Of a stretch of 64,000 nt of DNA, positions 8,665 to 17,699 are shown in pieces. The DNA is taken from positions 1,612,001 through 1,676,000 of the forward strand of contig NSGV01000002.1 in NCBI GenBank assembly GCA_002300355.1, in the 5' to 3' direction. This DNA is from Streptomyces sp. TLI_235 (GTDB lineage Bacteria > Actinomycetota > Actinomycetes > Streptomycetales > Streptomycetaceae). Both the position numbers and the translations under genes were made by a program. The notes under the pieces were generated by a model. The model made no database searches and had not been told where the DNA came from. It was given only the letters and a program-made list of their open reading frames with translations. Each line of letters starts with the position of its first letter. The first letter of the stretch is position 1.

Positions 8665-9912
<1,248 letters not shown>

Positions 9913-9959
9913 GGTGAAGCGTCCTTCTGGGTCGATGGGATGGCAGGCGGGGCGGCCGG

Positions 9960-10112
9960 TCAGCGGCCGCGCGTCCTGCGCCATCGACGGCCCGGCACCT
10001 GCCCGGGCTCGCAGCCGATCACGTAGCGCACCCGCCGCCCGAGCACCCGGCGCGCGGGCGCGCGGCAGCCGCGCGGGCGGCAGCCGGGGGCGAGGCGGGA
10101 GGCGAGTTTCAC
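9960..10112 (-). CDS. trpM: TrpM, small Arg/Cys-rich protein of the trp operon
   Basis: A 50-residue very basic protein (about one third Arg) with cysteines at positions 11, 16 and 34, between trpC and trpB. Position, size and composition match the small actinomycete gene called trpM, reported in Streptomyces coelicolor to influence tryptophan metabolism and differentiation. The GTG at 10110-10112 begins eight bases after the trpC stop with no clear Shine-Dalgarno, so expression probably depends on translational coupling. Its mechanism is unknown; the CysXXXXCys spacing hints at metal or redox chemistry only weakly. Confidence 0.8.
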   Translation of the reverse strand: MKLASRLAPGCRPRGCRAPARRVLGRRVRYVIGCEPGQVPGRRWRRTRGR

Positions 10113-10120
10113 GTCAGCGG

Positions 10121-10927
10121 TCAGCCCTTGTGGCGGAGGGCCGGGTGGGCGCCGGCGGCGACCAGGTCGGCCACCGCGGCCTTCGGGTCCTTGCCGGTCA
10201 CCAGGGACTCGCCGACCAGCACCGCGTCGGCGCCGAGGTTGGCGTACTGGATGACGTCCAGCGGGCCGCGCACGCCGGACTCGGCGACCTTGACGACCCC
10301 GGCCGGGATCGCGTCGACCACGTTGCCGAAGGTGTTGCGGTCCACCTCGAGGGTCTTGAGGTTGCGGGCGTTCACTCCGATGATCTTCGCGCCGGCGTCG
10401 ACCGCGCGGGCGATCTCCTCCTCGTCGTGCACCTCGACCAGCGGGGTGAGCCCGATCGACTCGGCCCGCTCGACGAGCGAGACCAGGGCCGGCTGGTCCA
10501 GGGCCGCGACGATCAGCAGCGCGAGGTCGGCGCCGTGCGCACGGGCCTCCCACAGCTGGTACGCGGTGACGATGAAGTCCTTGCGCAGGATCGGGGTGTC
10601 GACCGCGGCGCGGACCGCGTCGAGGTCCGCGAGGGAGCCGCCGAAGCGGCGCTGCTCGGTCAGCACGCTGATCGCGGCGGCACCGCCGGCCGCGTAGTCC
10701 AGCGCCAGGGCGGCGGGATCGGCGATCGCCGCCAGCGAGCCCTTGGAGGGGCTGGAGCGCTTGACCTCGCAGATCACCCGGACGCCGTCGCCGCGCAGCG
10801 CGGCCACGCCGTCCTTGGCCACCGGCGCCTTGGCGGCGAGCTCCTTGAGCTCGTCCAGGGACACCCTGGCCTGTCGCTCGGCGAGGTCCTCCCGGACCCC
10901 GTCGATGATCTCGTCGAGCACACTCAC
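10121..10927 (-). CDS. trpC: indole-3-glycerol phosphate synthase
   Basis: Converts carboxyphenylaminodeoxyribulose phosphate to indole-3-glycerol phosphate. It is a 268-residue TIM barrel with the IGPS signature around ICEVKRSSPSKG (catalytic Lys), PILRKDFIV, LVEVHDEEE and GVNARNLKT. The GTG start at 10925-10927 yields MSVLDEIIDGVRED, the usual Streptomyces N terminus. A five-codon frame (ATG at 10939-10941) ends in a TGA overlapping this GTG. It is the first gene of the trpC-M-B-A unit. It is monofunctional: no PRA isomerase (TrpF) domain is fused. Confidence 0.97.
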   Translation of the reverse strand: MSVLDEIIDGVREDLAERQARVSLDELKELAAKAPVAKDGVAALRGDGVRVICEVKRSSPSKGSLAAIADPAALALDYAAGGAAAISVLTEQRRFGGSLADLDAVRAAVDTPILRKDFIVTAYQLWEARAHGADLALLIVAALDQPALVSLVERAESIGLTPLVEVHDEEEIARAVDAGAKIIGVNARNLKTLEVDRNTFGNVVDAIPAGVVKVAESGVRGPLDVIQYANLGADAVLVGESLVTGKDPKAAVADLVAAGAHPALRHKG

Positions 10928-11182
10928 GCGAGCGCCCCCATGTCGTCTGCTGGCTGGGTGCCGGGACGGAGCCGGATCGCTCCGGCCCGCCCGGCCTGGC
11001 TGTGCGGTCAAAAACCGTGAGGGCGTTTCGCACGAACCGGTGAGGATGGTGTGCGGACGCGCCCCCGTTGGCCCTTCGATGGTATCGGGCGCGGGGCGCG
11101 CGGGGCGCATCCGCCCGGCGCGCGTCTCGCGGAGCGGACCAGGTGACGGCGGGTCGGGCCGGTACCGGGGCGCCGGCGACGG

Positions 11183-11614
11183 TCAGACCAGCGGTGGTGC
11201 CAGCCCTGCGCCGGCCGGCAGGTTGCGCAGCACGGTGAAGACCGCCAGCAGCACGGCCAGCAGCACCGTCTGCGGGAGGGTGACGGCGAATCGCGGCGGC
11301 GGGCCGCCGGTGAGGGCGGCCCAGGCCCAGCGGAGCCAGAACACCGCGGCCGCCACGGCCAGCGCCATGACCAGCAGGTTGTCGTGGCCGGCCGCGTTGA
11401 GGTCGCCGTGCGCCAGCGCGTGCACGCAGCGCAGGCCGCCGCAGCCCGGGCAGAACCAGCCGGTGGCCTGCAGGACCGGGCAGGTCGGGTAGTGGCCGGG
11501 CGCGTTGGGGTCGACCGCGGCGACGTACGCGGTGGGCAGCCCGGCGGCCACCAGCGCCGCCAGCGGGCGGATCATCCGGCGGCCGAGCGGGGCGGGGAGG
11601 ACGGGAGCGTTCAC
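11183..11614 (-). CDS. DUF2752 membrane protein
   Basis: A 143-residue membrane protein of the DUF2752 family. The diagnostic cysteine cluster lies in a central loop: CPVLQATGWFCPGCGGLR, near residues 45-62, followed by two long hydrophobic segments, with one more at the N terminus. The start is GTG (11612-11614). The function is unknown; the CxxC-like GFCPGCG pattern could bind metal or be redox active. It lies between the trp core and the small HGxxPAAW gene. Confidence 0.85.
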   Translation of the reverse strand: MNAPVLPAPLGRRMIRPLAALVAAGLPTAYVAAVDPNAPGHYPTCPVLQATGWFCPGCGGLRCVHALAHGDLNAAGHDNLLVMALAVAAAVFWLRWAWAALTGGPPPRFAVTLPQTVLLAVLLAVFTVLRNLPAGAGLAPPLV

Positions 11615-11693
11615 GCCGCCGATTCTCCACCCGGGGCGGCCGCCCGCCGCGGAAGGCCGCGCGGCACGGGTGGCGCGGCGGATGCGCGCGCGC

Positions 11694-11718
11694 CCCCGGT
11701 CACGGCGGGTGACCGGGG
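11694..11718 (-). terminator. hairpin between the HGxxPAAW and DUF2752 genes
   Basis: CCCCGGTCAC, loop GGCGG, GTGACCGGGG is a perfect 10-base stem starting about 22 bases after the HGxxPAAW stop codon. It probably separates that gene from DUF2752 transcription. Confidence 0.7.
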
Positions 11719-11740
11719 ACGCGGCGCTGCGGCGCAGGTG

Positions 11741-11998
11741 TCAGGCGGCGCTGACGGGGGTGCGCTCCGCGGCGGCCGGAGCGGCGGCGGGGGCGAAGTG
11801 CGGGCTCGGCTGCTTGCCCATGCCGGCCATCGACATCGCCTTGCCGACCACGCCGGCGGCCACCACGATCACGAGGCCGACCACGACGAGCAGCACGTTG
11901 GGGATGATCATGGCGACGCCGCTGACCGTGAAACCGATGAAAGCGATGGTCACGCCGGTCCAGGCGGCGGGAGTGTGGCCGTGCGCAGCTGCCGACAT
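11741..11998 (-). CDS. HGxxPAAW family small membrane protein
   Basis: An 85-residue protein with the family-defining HGHTPAAW motif at about residues 6-13, followed by two hydrophobic segments (about 16-32 and 37-55) and an Ala/Pro-rich C-terminal tail. The ATG at 11996-11998 is preceded by AAGGAG at a good distance. The family is common beside trp genes in streptomycetes and its function is unknown. It is bounded downstream by a hairpin, so it forms its own short unit or the end of the TIGR02234 unit. Confidence 0.85.
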   Translation of the reverse strand: MSAAAHGHTPAAWTGVTIAFIGFTVSGVAMIIPNVLLVVVGLVIVVAAGVVGKAMSMAGMGKQPSPHFAPAAAPAAAERTPVSAA

Positions 11999-12109
11999 CT
12001 GTTGGTGCTCCTTGTTCTCCGGATCCCGGCCGGGCACATCGCGGCGCTCGGCGGGTTGACCCTTCCATTGTGCCGGGCGCCCACACCCGTTCCCAAGGCG
12101 GGCCCCGGG

Positions 12110-12706
12110 TCAGTCGGTGGGATCTTCGCCACGGTCGAGGGCCTTCCACAGCTCGGCCGACCGGTCGGTGGGCCGCGGCCTGGCGGCCGCCTTCACGGTC
12201 GGCGCCTCGTAGCGGGCGCCCATCGCGGGCCAGCCGCGGCCGGACCGCACGGTCAGCAGCCCGGCGAGGGCGAGCAGCACACCGCCGGCGGCGGCCACCC
12301 AGGGCCAGCCGGTCCGGCTGATCTGCTCGGCCTGGGCGCCGGCCAGCGCCAGCCGGCCGGCGGCCTCGGCGTCCAGTCCCGCGGTGTCGGTGGCGCCGAT
12401 CACCGCGCCGACGACCACGCCGAGGCCCGCCAGAACGGCGAGCGCGCCGACGGCGGTGCGGGCGGCGCCGCGCACGGCGAACACCGCGACCGCGGCGGCC
12501 ATGGCCGCCAGGGCCAGCCCGGTGGGCAGCCCGGTCAGCCGGGAGCCGGTGGCGCTGACCGCCAGCCGGCCGCCCGCGGTGCCGGCGACCACGCCCTCGG
12601 CCCAGGTCCGGCCGACGGAGGTCAGGACGAGCAGGGCGCCGGCGGCGGTCAGCAGCAGCATCAGGGCGAGCGAGCGGCGGTCGGTCTTCGGTGCGGGAGA
12701 ACTCAC
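12110..12706 (-). CDS. TIGR02234 family Trp-cluster membrane protein
   Basis: A 198-residue protein with four hydrophobic segments (about residues 13-31, 56-78, 84-104, 131-153) and a polar C-terminal tail of about 45 residues. It matches the TIGR02234 family of membrane proteins found next to tryptophan biosynthesis genes in actinobacteria. No catalytic residues are evident, so its link to tryptophan is purely genomic. The start is GTG (12704-12706). It follows the Uma2-like gene with a 34-base gap, downstream of trpE. Confidence 0.85.
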   Translation of the reverse strand: MSSPAPKTDRRSLALMLLLTAAGALLVLTSVGRTWAEGVVAGTAGGRLAVSATGSRLTGLPTGLALAAMAAAVAVFAVRGAARTAVGALAVLAGLGVVVGAVIGATDTAGLDAEAAGRLALAGAQAEQISRTGWPWVAAAGGVLLALAGLLTVRSGRGWPAMGARYEAPTVKAAARPRPTDRSAELWKALDRGEDPTD

Positions 12707-12740
12707 CCGTCCACTATCGCCGACCGGCTCCGCGGACCGG

Positions 12741-13298
12741 TCAGGCGGGGTCCCTCGGGAAGGCGCCGGTGGCGACGACCAGCGTTCGCCCGGTCAGCCC
12801 CAGGTTCAGGTCCTCGCCGAACGGCACCCGCTCGGCGAGGTGGTAGACGCCCGCGGGATGCGGGTCGGTGTGCACGGTGCTCACGCCCTCGGCCGGGTCG
12901 ACCACCACGTACACCGGGACGCCGCGCTCGGCGTACCGGCGGAGCCGCTCGACGGCCCAGCCGCCGGGGCCCGCGGCGGGGACCACCTCCAGCACGGCCT
13001 CCAGGTCGGGCCAGGCCCAGCGGCCGCGGTCGTCGGGCCGGGCGCCGGCGGCGACCACGACGAGGTCGGGGGCGCCGCCGGTGGCCTCGGCGGCTCCGGC
13101 GGGAAGGTCGAGCGGCGCGTCGCGGACGGCACCGCCGCGCCCGGCAAGCTGGTCCTCGACCTGCCGGACGGTGTCGTGGACGATCGCCCACCGGGCCGCG
13201 CCGCGCGGGCTCACGACGGCGCCCCCGTCGGCGGAGCGAGCACAGCGGGCACGGCGGTCGCGGTCATGTCGGCGGCCTCCCTTTGCGGGATCGACCAC
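12741..13298 (-). CDS. Uma2-family (PD-(D/E)XK-like) protein, uncertain or disrupted N terminus
   Basis: Resembles Uma2/DUF820 proteins, a predicted restriction-endonuclease-fold family: APDLVVVAAG, LEAVLEVVP, and RYAERGVPVYVVVDP are the typical core motifs. The 185-residue frame opens at GTG 13296-13298, one base after the trpE stop. However, its first 28 residues are Arg-rich and unlike the family's usual N-terminal helix, and joining to VVSPRGAARW is abrupt. A better-supported ATG (13265-13267, with GGGAGG upstream) encodes only 18 residues in another frame and stops at a TGA overlapping GTG 13212-13214, which restarts the Uma2 frame (157 residues). This could be a frameshifted gene or a coupled leader peptide. 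Confidence 0.7.
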   Translation of the reverse strand: MVDPAKGGRRHDRDRRARCARSADGGAVVSPRGAARWAIVHDTVRQVEDQLAGRGGAVRDAPLDLPAGAAEATGGAPDLVVVAAGARPDDRGRWAWPDLEAVLEVVPAAGPGGWAVERLRRYAERGVPVYVVVDPAEGVSTVHTDPHPAGVYHLAERVPFGEDLNLGLTGRTLVVATGAFPRDPA

Positions 13299-13299
13299 C

Positions 13300-14829
13300 T
13301 CACGATACCGGCGCCCGCAGGGTGTTGGCGGTGGCCACGGCGCGCAGCACGGCGGCGGCCTTGTTGCGGCACTCGGTGTCCTCGGCGTGCGGGTCGGAGT
13401 CCGCGACCACGCCGGCGCCGGCCTGCACGTAGGCGGTGCCGTCGCGGAGCACCGCGGTGCGGATGGCGATCGCGGTGTCGGAGTCGCCGGCGAAGTCCAG
13501 GTAGCCGACGCAGCCGCCGTACAGGCCGCGGCGGGTGGGCTCCAGCTCCTCGATGATCTGCATGGCGCGCGGCTTGGGGGCGCCGGAGAGGGTGCCGGCG
13601 GGGAAGCAGGCGGTGAGCACGTCGAAGGCCGTACGGCCCTCGGCCACCCGGCCGGTGACGGTGGAGACGATGTGCATGACGTGGCTGTAGCGCTCGATCG
13701 CCATGAAGTCGACGACCTCGACGCTGCCCGGCTCGCAGACCCGGCCGAGGTCGTTGCGGCCGAGGTCGACGAGCATCAGGTGCTCGGCGCGCTCCTTGGG
13801 GTCGGCGAGCAGCTCGGCGGCGAGCTCGTTGTCCTCGTGCGGGGTGGCACCGCGGTGCCGGGTGCCGGCGATCGGGTGCACCATCGCCTCGCCCTCGCTG
13901 ACCTTGACCAGCGCCTCCGGGCTGGAGCCGACCACGTCGAAGCCGCCCTCGGCGGTGCCGTCCGGCCCGGGGAAGCGGAACAGGTACATGTACGGGCTGG
14001 GGTTGGTGGTGCGCAGCACCCGGTAGACGTCGAGGGCGGAGGCCGGGCAGGGGGCCTCGAAGCGCTGCGAGGGCACCACCTGGAAGGCCTCGCCGGCCCG
14101 GATCCGCTCCTTGACCGTCTCCACCGCGGCCCGGTAGGGCGCACCGCCGAACGGCGAGTGCGCCTCGGCGGCGGTCGGGGTGAAGGTGGCGAGGCCCGGG
14201 TCGACCGGCTTGCGGAGGTCGGCCTCCATCGCGTCGAGGCGGGCGACCGCGTCCGCGTACGCCTCGTCGACGCCGCTCGCCAGGTCGTTGTGGTTGACCG
14301 CGTTGGCGATGAGCAGCACGGTGCCGTCGACGTGGTCGAGGACGGCGAGGTCGGTGGCGAGCAGCAGGGTGAGCTCGGGGAGCTTCAGGTCGTCCGGGGT
14401 GAGGTTCGGCAGCTTCTCCAGGCGGCGGACGACGTCGTAGCCGAGGTAGCCGACCATGCCGCCGGTGAGCGGGGGCAGGCCGTCGTCGGTGTGCCGCGGG
14501 GTGTGCAGGGCGGCGAGGGCGGCGCGCAGCACCTGCAGCGGGTCGCCGGTCGTGGGGATGCCGACCGGCGGGGTGCCCTGCCAGCGGGCGGTGCCGTCCG
14601 GGTCCACGGTGAGGGTGGCGGCGCTGCGGACGCCGACGAAGGAGTACCGGGACCAGCTCTGGCCGTGCTCGGCGGACTCCAGCAGGAAGGTGCCGGGGCG
14701 CTCGCCGGCGAGGCTGCGGTACAGACCGATCGGGGTGAGGCCGTCCGCGAGGAGCCTGCGGGTGACGGGGATGACCCGGGTGTCGGCGGCGAGCTTGCGG
14801 AAGGCCTCGAGGTCCATGGGAGCGGGCAC
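13300..14829 (-). CDS. trpE: anthranilate synthase component I
   Basis: Makes anthranilate from chorismate using ammonia supplied by TrpG. It has 509 residues from GTG 14827-14829, or 505 from ATG 14815-14817. The chorismate-binding domain motifs are present: PIAGTRHRG, LMLVDLGRNDLGRV, FPAGTLSGAPKPRAM and ECRNKAAAV near the C terminus. An N-terminal LLESAEHGQSWSRYSF segment matches the tryptophan feedback site (LLES-type motif). No amidotransferase domain is fused, so TrpG is elsewhere. No Shine-Dalgarno and no Trp-codon leader are seen in the 57 bases after hisI. Confidence 0.97.
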   Translation of the reverse strand: MPAPMDLEAFRKLAADTRVIPVTRRLLADGLTPIGLYRSLAGERPGTFLLESAEHGQSWSRYSFVGVRSAATLTVDPDGTARWQGTPPVGIPTTGDPLQVLRAALAALHTPRHTDDGLPPLTGGMVGYLGYDVVRRLEKLPNLTPDDLKLPELTLLLATDLAVLDHVDGTVLLIANAVNHNDLASGVDEAYADAVARLDAMEADLRKPVDPGLATFTPTAAEAHSPFGGAPYRAAVETVKERIRAGEAFQVVPSQRFEAPCPASALDVYRVLRTTNPSPYMYLFRFPGPDGTAEGGFDVVGSSPEALVKVSEGEAMVHPIAGTRHRGATPHEDNELAAELLADPKERAEHLMLVDLGRNDLGRVCEPGSVEVVDFMAIERYSHVMHIVSTVTGRVAEGRTAFDVLTACFPAGTLSGAPKPRAMQIIEELEPTRRGLYGGCVGYLDFAGDSDTAIAIRTAVLRDGTAYVQAGAGVVADSDPHAEDTECRNKAAAVLRAVATANTLRAPVS

Positions 14830-14886
14830 CGTTCGGAGAAGGAGGGGCGGGCTGGTGTTGGTGCTGGCGTGGAGCCGGTTGAAAGG

Positions 14887-15270
14887 TTACTGAGCGACGG
14901 GCAGGACGTCGGCGTCGAAGCAGGTGCGGGCGCCGGTGTGGCAGGCGGCGCCGGTCTGGTCGACCTTGACCAGCAGGGTGTCTCCGTCGCAGTCCAGGGC
15001 GACGGCGACCACCCGCTGGACGTGGCCGGAGGTGTCGCCCTTCACCCAGTACTCGCTGCGGCTGCGGCTCCAGTAGGTGCAGCGGCCGGTGGTCAGGGTG
15101 CGGTGCAGCGCCTCGTCGTCCATCCAACCCAGCATCAGCACCTCGCCGGTGTCGTACTGCTGCGCGATGGCGGGGAGCAGGCCGTCGGCGGTGCGCTTGA
15201 GGCGGGCGGCGACGGCCTCGTCCAGGGCGGTGCTGCCGGGGGCTGCGGGTGTGGTGGACATGCGGCCCAT
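14887..15270 (-). CDS. hisI: phosphoribosyl-AMP cyclohydrolase
   Basis: Opens the adenine ring of phosphoribosyl-AMP in histidine synthesis; a zinc enzyme. It has 127 residues, with the metal and active-site motifs WSRSRSEYWVKGDTSGH, DCDGD and TGAACHTGARTCF. It is monofunctional: no HisE domain is fused. ATG 15268-15270 is favoured because GGAG lies eight bases before it; ATG 15259-15261 is the alternative. It is followed by trpE on the same strand, linking the two pathways. Confidence 0.95.
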   Translation of the reverse strand: MGRMSTTPAAPGSTALDEAVAARLKRTADGLLPAIAQQYDTGEVLMLGWMDDEALHRTLTTGRCTYWSRSRSEYWVKGDTSGHVQRVVAVALDCDGDTLLVKVDQTGAACHTGARTCFDADVLPVAQ

Positions 15271-15315
15271 TCTCGCAGCTCCGGCCCGCCGCGGTGATCG
15301 GTGTTCGGGGAGTGG

Positions 15316-15795
15316 TCACCGCCCGCCGGGGCTCTCGCAGCCGGCCGGCCAGACCACCCGGACCTCCAGGCCGGCGGCGCGGGCGGCTCCGACGATCCGG
15401 GCGGGCTCGCTGCCCGGCCGGCCGTCCCAGACGGCGATCAGCTCGTCGACCATGCCGACCAGGACCGGGCCGGTGTCCTCGCCCGGTCCGCCGGTCCCGG
15501 CGGAGGCCAGCCGGTGCACCGCGTTGGCCGCGTTGAGCAGCTGCCGGCGGGTCTCGCGGCAGCCCCCGCCGGTGAAGGCCCCGGCGCCGGCCTCGGCCGC
15601 GGAGAGCACCACCTCGATCCGCCCGCCGTGGTCGAGGACGGACTGCGCGAACCAGCTGTCCGGCCCGGGCCGCAGCCGGCCGACGCCGACCAGGTCGTAG
15701 GCCTCGTGTGCGGTGACCAGCTGCCAGAGTTCGCCCCGGACGAGCATCTCGGTGAGGTCCGAGAGGCTTTCGTGCCCGATGATTCCGACTCGCAT
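15316..15795 (-). CDS. SLOG-like Rossmann-fold protein
   Basis: A 159-residue protein opening MRVGIIGHESLS, with LVGVGRLRPGPDSWFAQSVL, HGGRIEVVL and ELIAVWDGRP motifs. This pattern is shared with SLOG/YspA-like (LOG/DprA-related) Streptomyces proteins predicted to bind nucleotides or nucleotide-derived ligands. The ligand is unknown. ATG 15793-15795 has AGGGG upstream. It is divergent from the thiamine-binding gene with about 120 bases between them. Confidence 0.65.
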   Translation of the reverse strand: MRVGIIGHESLSDLTEMLVRGELWQLVTAHEAYDLVGVGRLRPGPDSWFAQSVLDHGGRIEVVLSAAEAGAGAFTGGGCRETRRQLLNAANAVHRLASAGTGGPGEDTGPVLVGMVDELIAVWDGRPGSEPARIVGAARAAGLEVRVVWPAGCESPGGR

Positions 15796-15918
15796 GAGAA
15801 GTTGACCCCTAGTACGGGTCGTGCCGCCCCCAGCGTACCGAGCGGTGCCCGGGGCGGCGACGACGGATGCCGCAGCAGGAGACCGGAGGCTCCGCCAGGA
15901 GCCGGAAGCGAGGACGGG

Positions 15919-16239
15919 ATGATCGTGGCCTTCTCCGTCACGCCGCTGGGCGTGGGCGAGGACGTGGGCGAGGCGGTGGCCGCGGCGGTGAAGGTGGTCC
16001 GCGACAGCGGGCTGCCGAACCGGACGGACGCCATGTTCACCAGCATCGAGGGCGACTGGGACGAGGTGATGCCCGTGGTGCGGGCGGCGATCGAGGCGGT
16101 GAAGGCCTACAGCAACCGGGTCAGCACCGTGATCAAGATCGACGACCGGAGCGGGGTGACCGGCGCTCTGACCGCGAAGGTCGAGAGCGTGGAGCGGCAT
16201 CTCGCGGCACTGGAGGACGGCGGCGGCGAGTCGCGGTGA
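15919..16239 (+). CDS. MTH1187-family thiamine-binding protein
   Basis: A 106-residue ferredoxin-like-fold protein of the MTH1187/YkoF-like (DUF77) family. Motifs include VAFSVTPLGVG at the N terminus, TDAMFTSIEGDWDEVMPVV in the middle and IKIDDRSG near residue 75. Family members bind thiamine or pyrimidine derivatives and form tetramers. ATG 15919 is preceded by GAGGACGG. No thiamine genes are nearby, so its role is inferred from family only. Confidence 0.85.
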   Translation: MIVAFSVTPLGVGEDVGEAVAAAVKVVRDSGLPNRTDAMFTSIEGDWDEVMPVVRAAIEAVKAYSNRVSTVIKIDDRSGVTGALTAKVESVERHLAALEDGGGESR

Positions 16240-16296
16240 TCCGCTGACGGCGGCCTCGGCGGCGGGCCACAATGGCGGGGAGCCGAGGGGGTCGGG

Positions 16297-16815
16297 GTGG
16301 AGCAGGGGCGCAGGCGGGCCGTCGTGGTGGTCGCCGTCGTGGTGGTGCTGGCGGTCGCGGCCGCGGTGTGGCTCTGGCCGGACGGCGAGCGCCGGGCGGC
16401 CCCTCCCCCGCCGGCGCCGAGCAGCGCCCCGCCCTCGCCTTCGCCGAGCCCCTCGAAGACCCTGCCGTACCCGTGGTTCACGCCCGGAACGTGCTTCGAC
16501 CACCCGCAGCTCAGCGAGGTGATCACCCGGGCCGAGGAACGCCCCTGCGAGCAGCCGCACGACGGCGAGGCGATCGCCGACGTGCTGCTGCCCGAGGGGC
16601 TCACCAGCGATGTGCAGATCGGACGGGCGATGCGGGAGCTGTGCGCGGCGCCGCTCGCCGAGTGGCAGCAGCGGCAGGGCGGCGGCGGGCCGTACTACGG
16701 CTTCCCGCTGGGGCCGTACCTGCAGTACTACAAGCAGGGCATGCGGGACGCGACCTGCACCCTGACCGCCAGCAACCGCCAGCACGGCCGCAAGCTGACG
16801 GGCCGTCTGCACTGA
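16297..16815 (+). CDS. secreted or anchored protein, septum-formation-like C domain
   Basis: A 172-residue protein with a basic N terminus, one hydrophobic segment (about residues 8-26) and a Pro/Ser-rich linker (35-55). Its C-terminal extracytoplasmic domain holds four cysteines in GTCFDHP, RPCEQPHDGE, RELCAAP and ATCTLT. The C..pC..PHD.E pattern resembles the Septum_form family of actinobacterial envelope proteins. The GTG start at 16297 follows GAGGGGG. It overlaps no neighbour. The function is unproven. Confidence 0.65.
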   Translation: MEQGRRRAVVVVAVVVVLAVAAAVWLWPDGERRAAPPPPAPSSAPPSPSPSPSKTLPYPWFTPGTCFDHPQLSEVITRAEERPCEQPHDGEAIADVLLPEGLTSDVQIGRAMRELCAAPLAEWQQRQGGGGPYYGFPLGPYLQYYKQGMRDATCTLTASNRQHGRKLTGRLH

Positions 16816-16875
16816 ACACGCCGTACCGATGGACAGCACCGCGACCGTGAGTGGTCGACCGGTCGGCGTCGGCGC

Positions 16876-17568
16876 CTACATCCGGACGAGGCCGAGTTGG
16901 CGCATCATGGCCATGTTGTCCCAGTTCCACCAGCCCTCGCAGATCATCCCGTCCTCGAAGCGGAAGACGGTCATGCCGGTCATCTCGACCCGCTTGTGGG
17001 TGGCGGGCAGGCCCATGAAGTCGCCCTTGTGGAGGCCGCTGAAGCTCCACATGGTGGCGACCCGGTCGCCCTCGGCCATCTGGCTGTCGATCGTGAAGGC
17101 CATGTCGAAGGCCTCCAGGTAGCCGGCGCACTTCTCCCTGATGGCGTCCCGTCCGACCATGTCGTTCTCGTCGGCGATGTCGTGGTCGTGGTAGCCCGGG
17201 GCGACGAGTTCGTCGAAGACGGTGAGGTCGCCGGCGGACATTCGCTGCATCAGCTGCTGGACGGCGGCCTTGTTGAGCTGCTCGTCGCGGACGATGTCGA
17301 GGTCGGTGAAGGTGGGCGGCTCGTCGCAGAGCGCGACCATCTCGTTGAAGATCCGGTCGGTCTCGGGGAGTTTCGAGTTGCGCATCGCCTCCTCGTAGGA
17401 GGGGAACTCGACGATCTCGACGACGTGCCGGGCGTCGGCGCGGTCGGCGCCGACCATGGAGTGGGTGGCCGTGCGGCGGCCGCGGGTCTGCTCGATCCAG
17501 CTGTCCATCAGCCGGTTGAGGTCGTCGACCTTGTCGGTCCTGCACTCGATGAGCTGGACGAACGTCAT
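16876..17568 (-). CDS. ester cyclase/SnoaL-like protein with N-terminal ABM-like domain
   Basis: A 230-residue protein with two alpha+beta-barrel-type halves. Residues 1-85 resemble a dimeric antibiotic-monooxygenase-like domain (FVQLIECRTDKVDDL, VVEIVEFPSYEEAM). Residues 98-225 resemble a SnoaL/NTF2-like ester cyclase (LVAPGYHDHD, MAFTIDSQMAEGDRVATMWSFSG, CEGWWNWD). SnoaL-like proteins range from polyketide cyclases to binding proteins, and no biosynthetic cluster is nearby, so the substrate is unknown. ATG 17566-17568 has GGAGG upstream. Confidence 0.75.
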   Translation of the reverse strand: MTFVQLIECRTDKVDDLNRLMDSWIEQTRGRRTATHSMVGADRADARHVVEIVEFPSYEEAMRNSKLPETDRIFNEMVALCDEPPTFTDLDIVRDEQLNKAAVQQLMQRMSAGDLTVFDELVAPGYHDHDIADENDMVGRDAIREKCAGYLEAFDMAFTIDSQMAEGDRVATMWSFSGLHKGDFMGLPATHKRVEMTGMTVFRFEDGMICEGWWNWDNMAMMRQLGLVRM

Positions 17569-17686
17569 GATGTACCTCCGGGTCGCACCGCCCCCTGGCC
17601 ATGATCGTCCGCCGACCGCCGCACCCTCGGATTCTTACGATCCTCCCGCTCCGCCCCTCGGGCAAGGCGCGGCGGAGGGCCGAGCC

Positions 17687-17692
17687 TAGGGT
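17687..17692 (+). promoter_or_regulatory. -10 box for a probable leaderless transcript (TIGR03085 gene)
   Basis: TAGGGT ends seven bases before the ATG at 17700, placing the expected transcription start at or next to the start codon. No Shine-Dalgarno precedes the gene. Confidence 0.5.
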
Positions 17693-17699
17693 GGTGCCC

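Noticed and set aside
14830..14886. Tryptophan attenuator leader before trpE
   Set aside because: No frame with adjacent Trp codons and no terminator/antiterminator pair are visible in this short gap.
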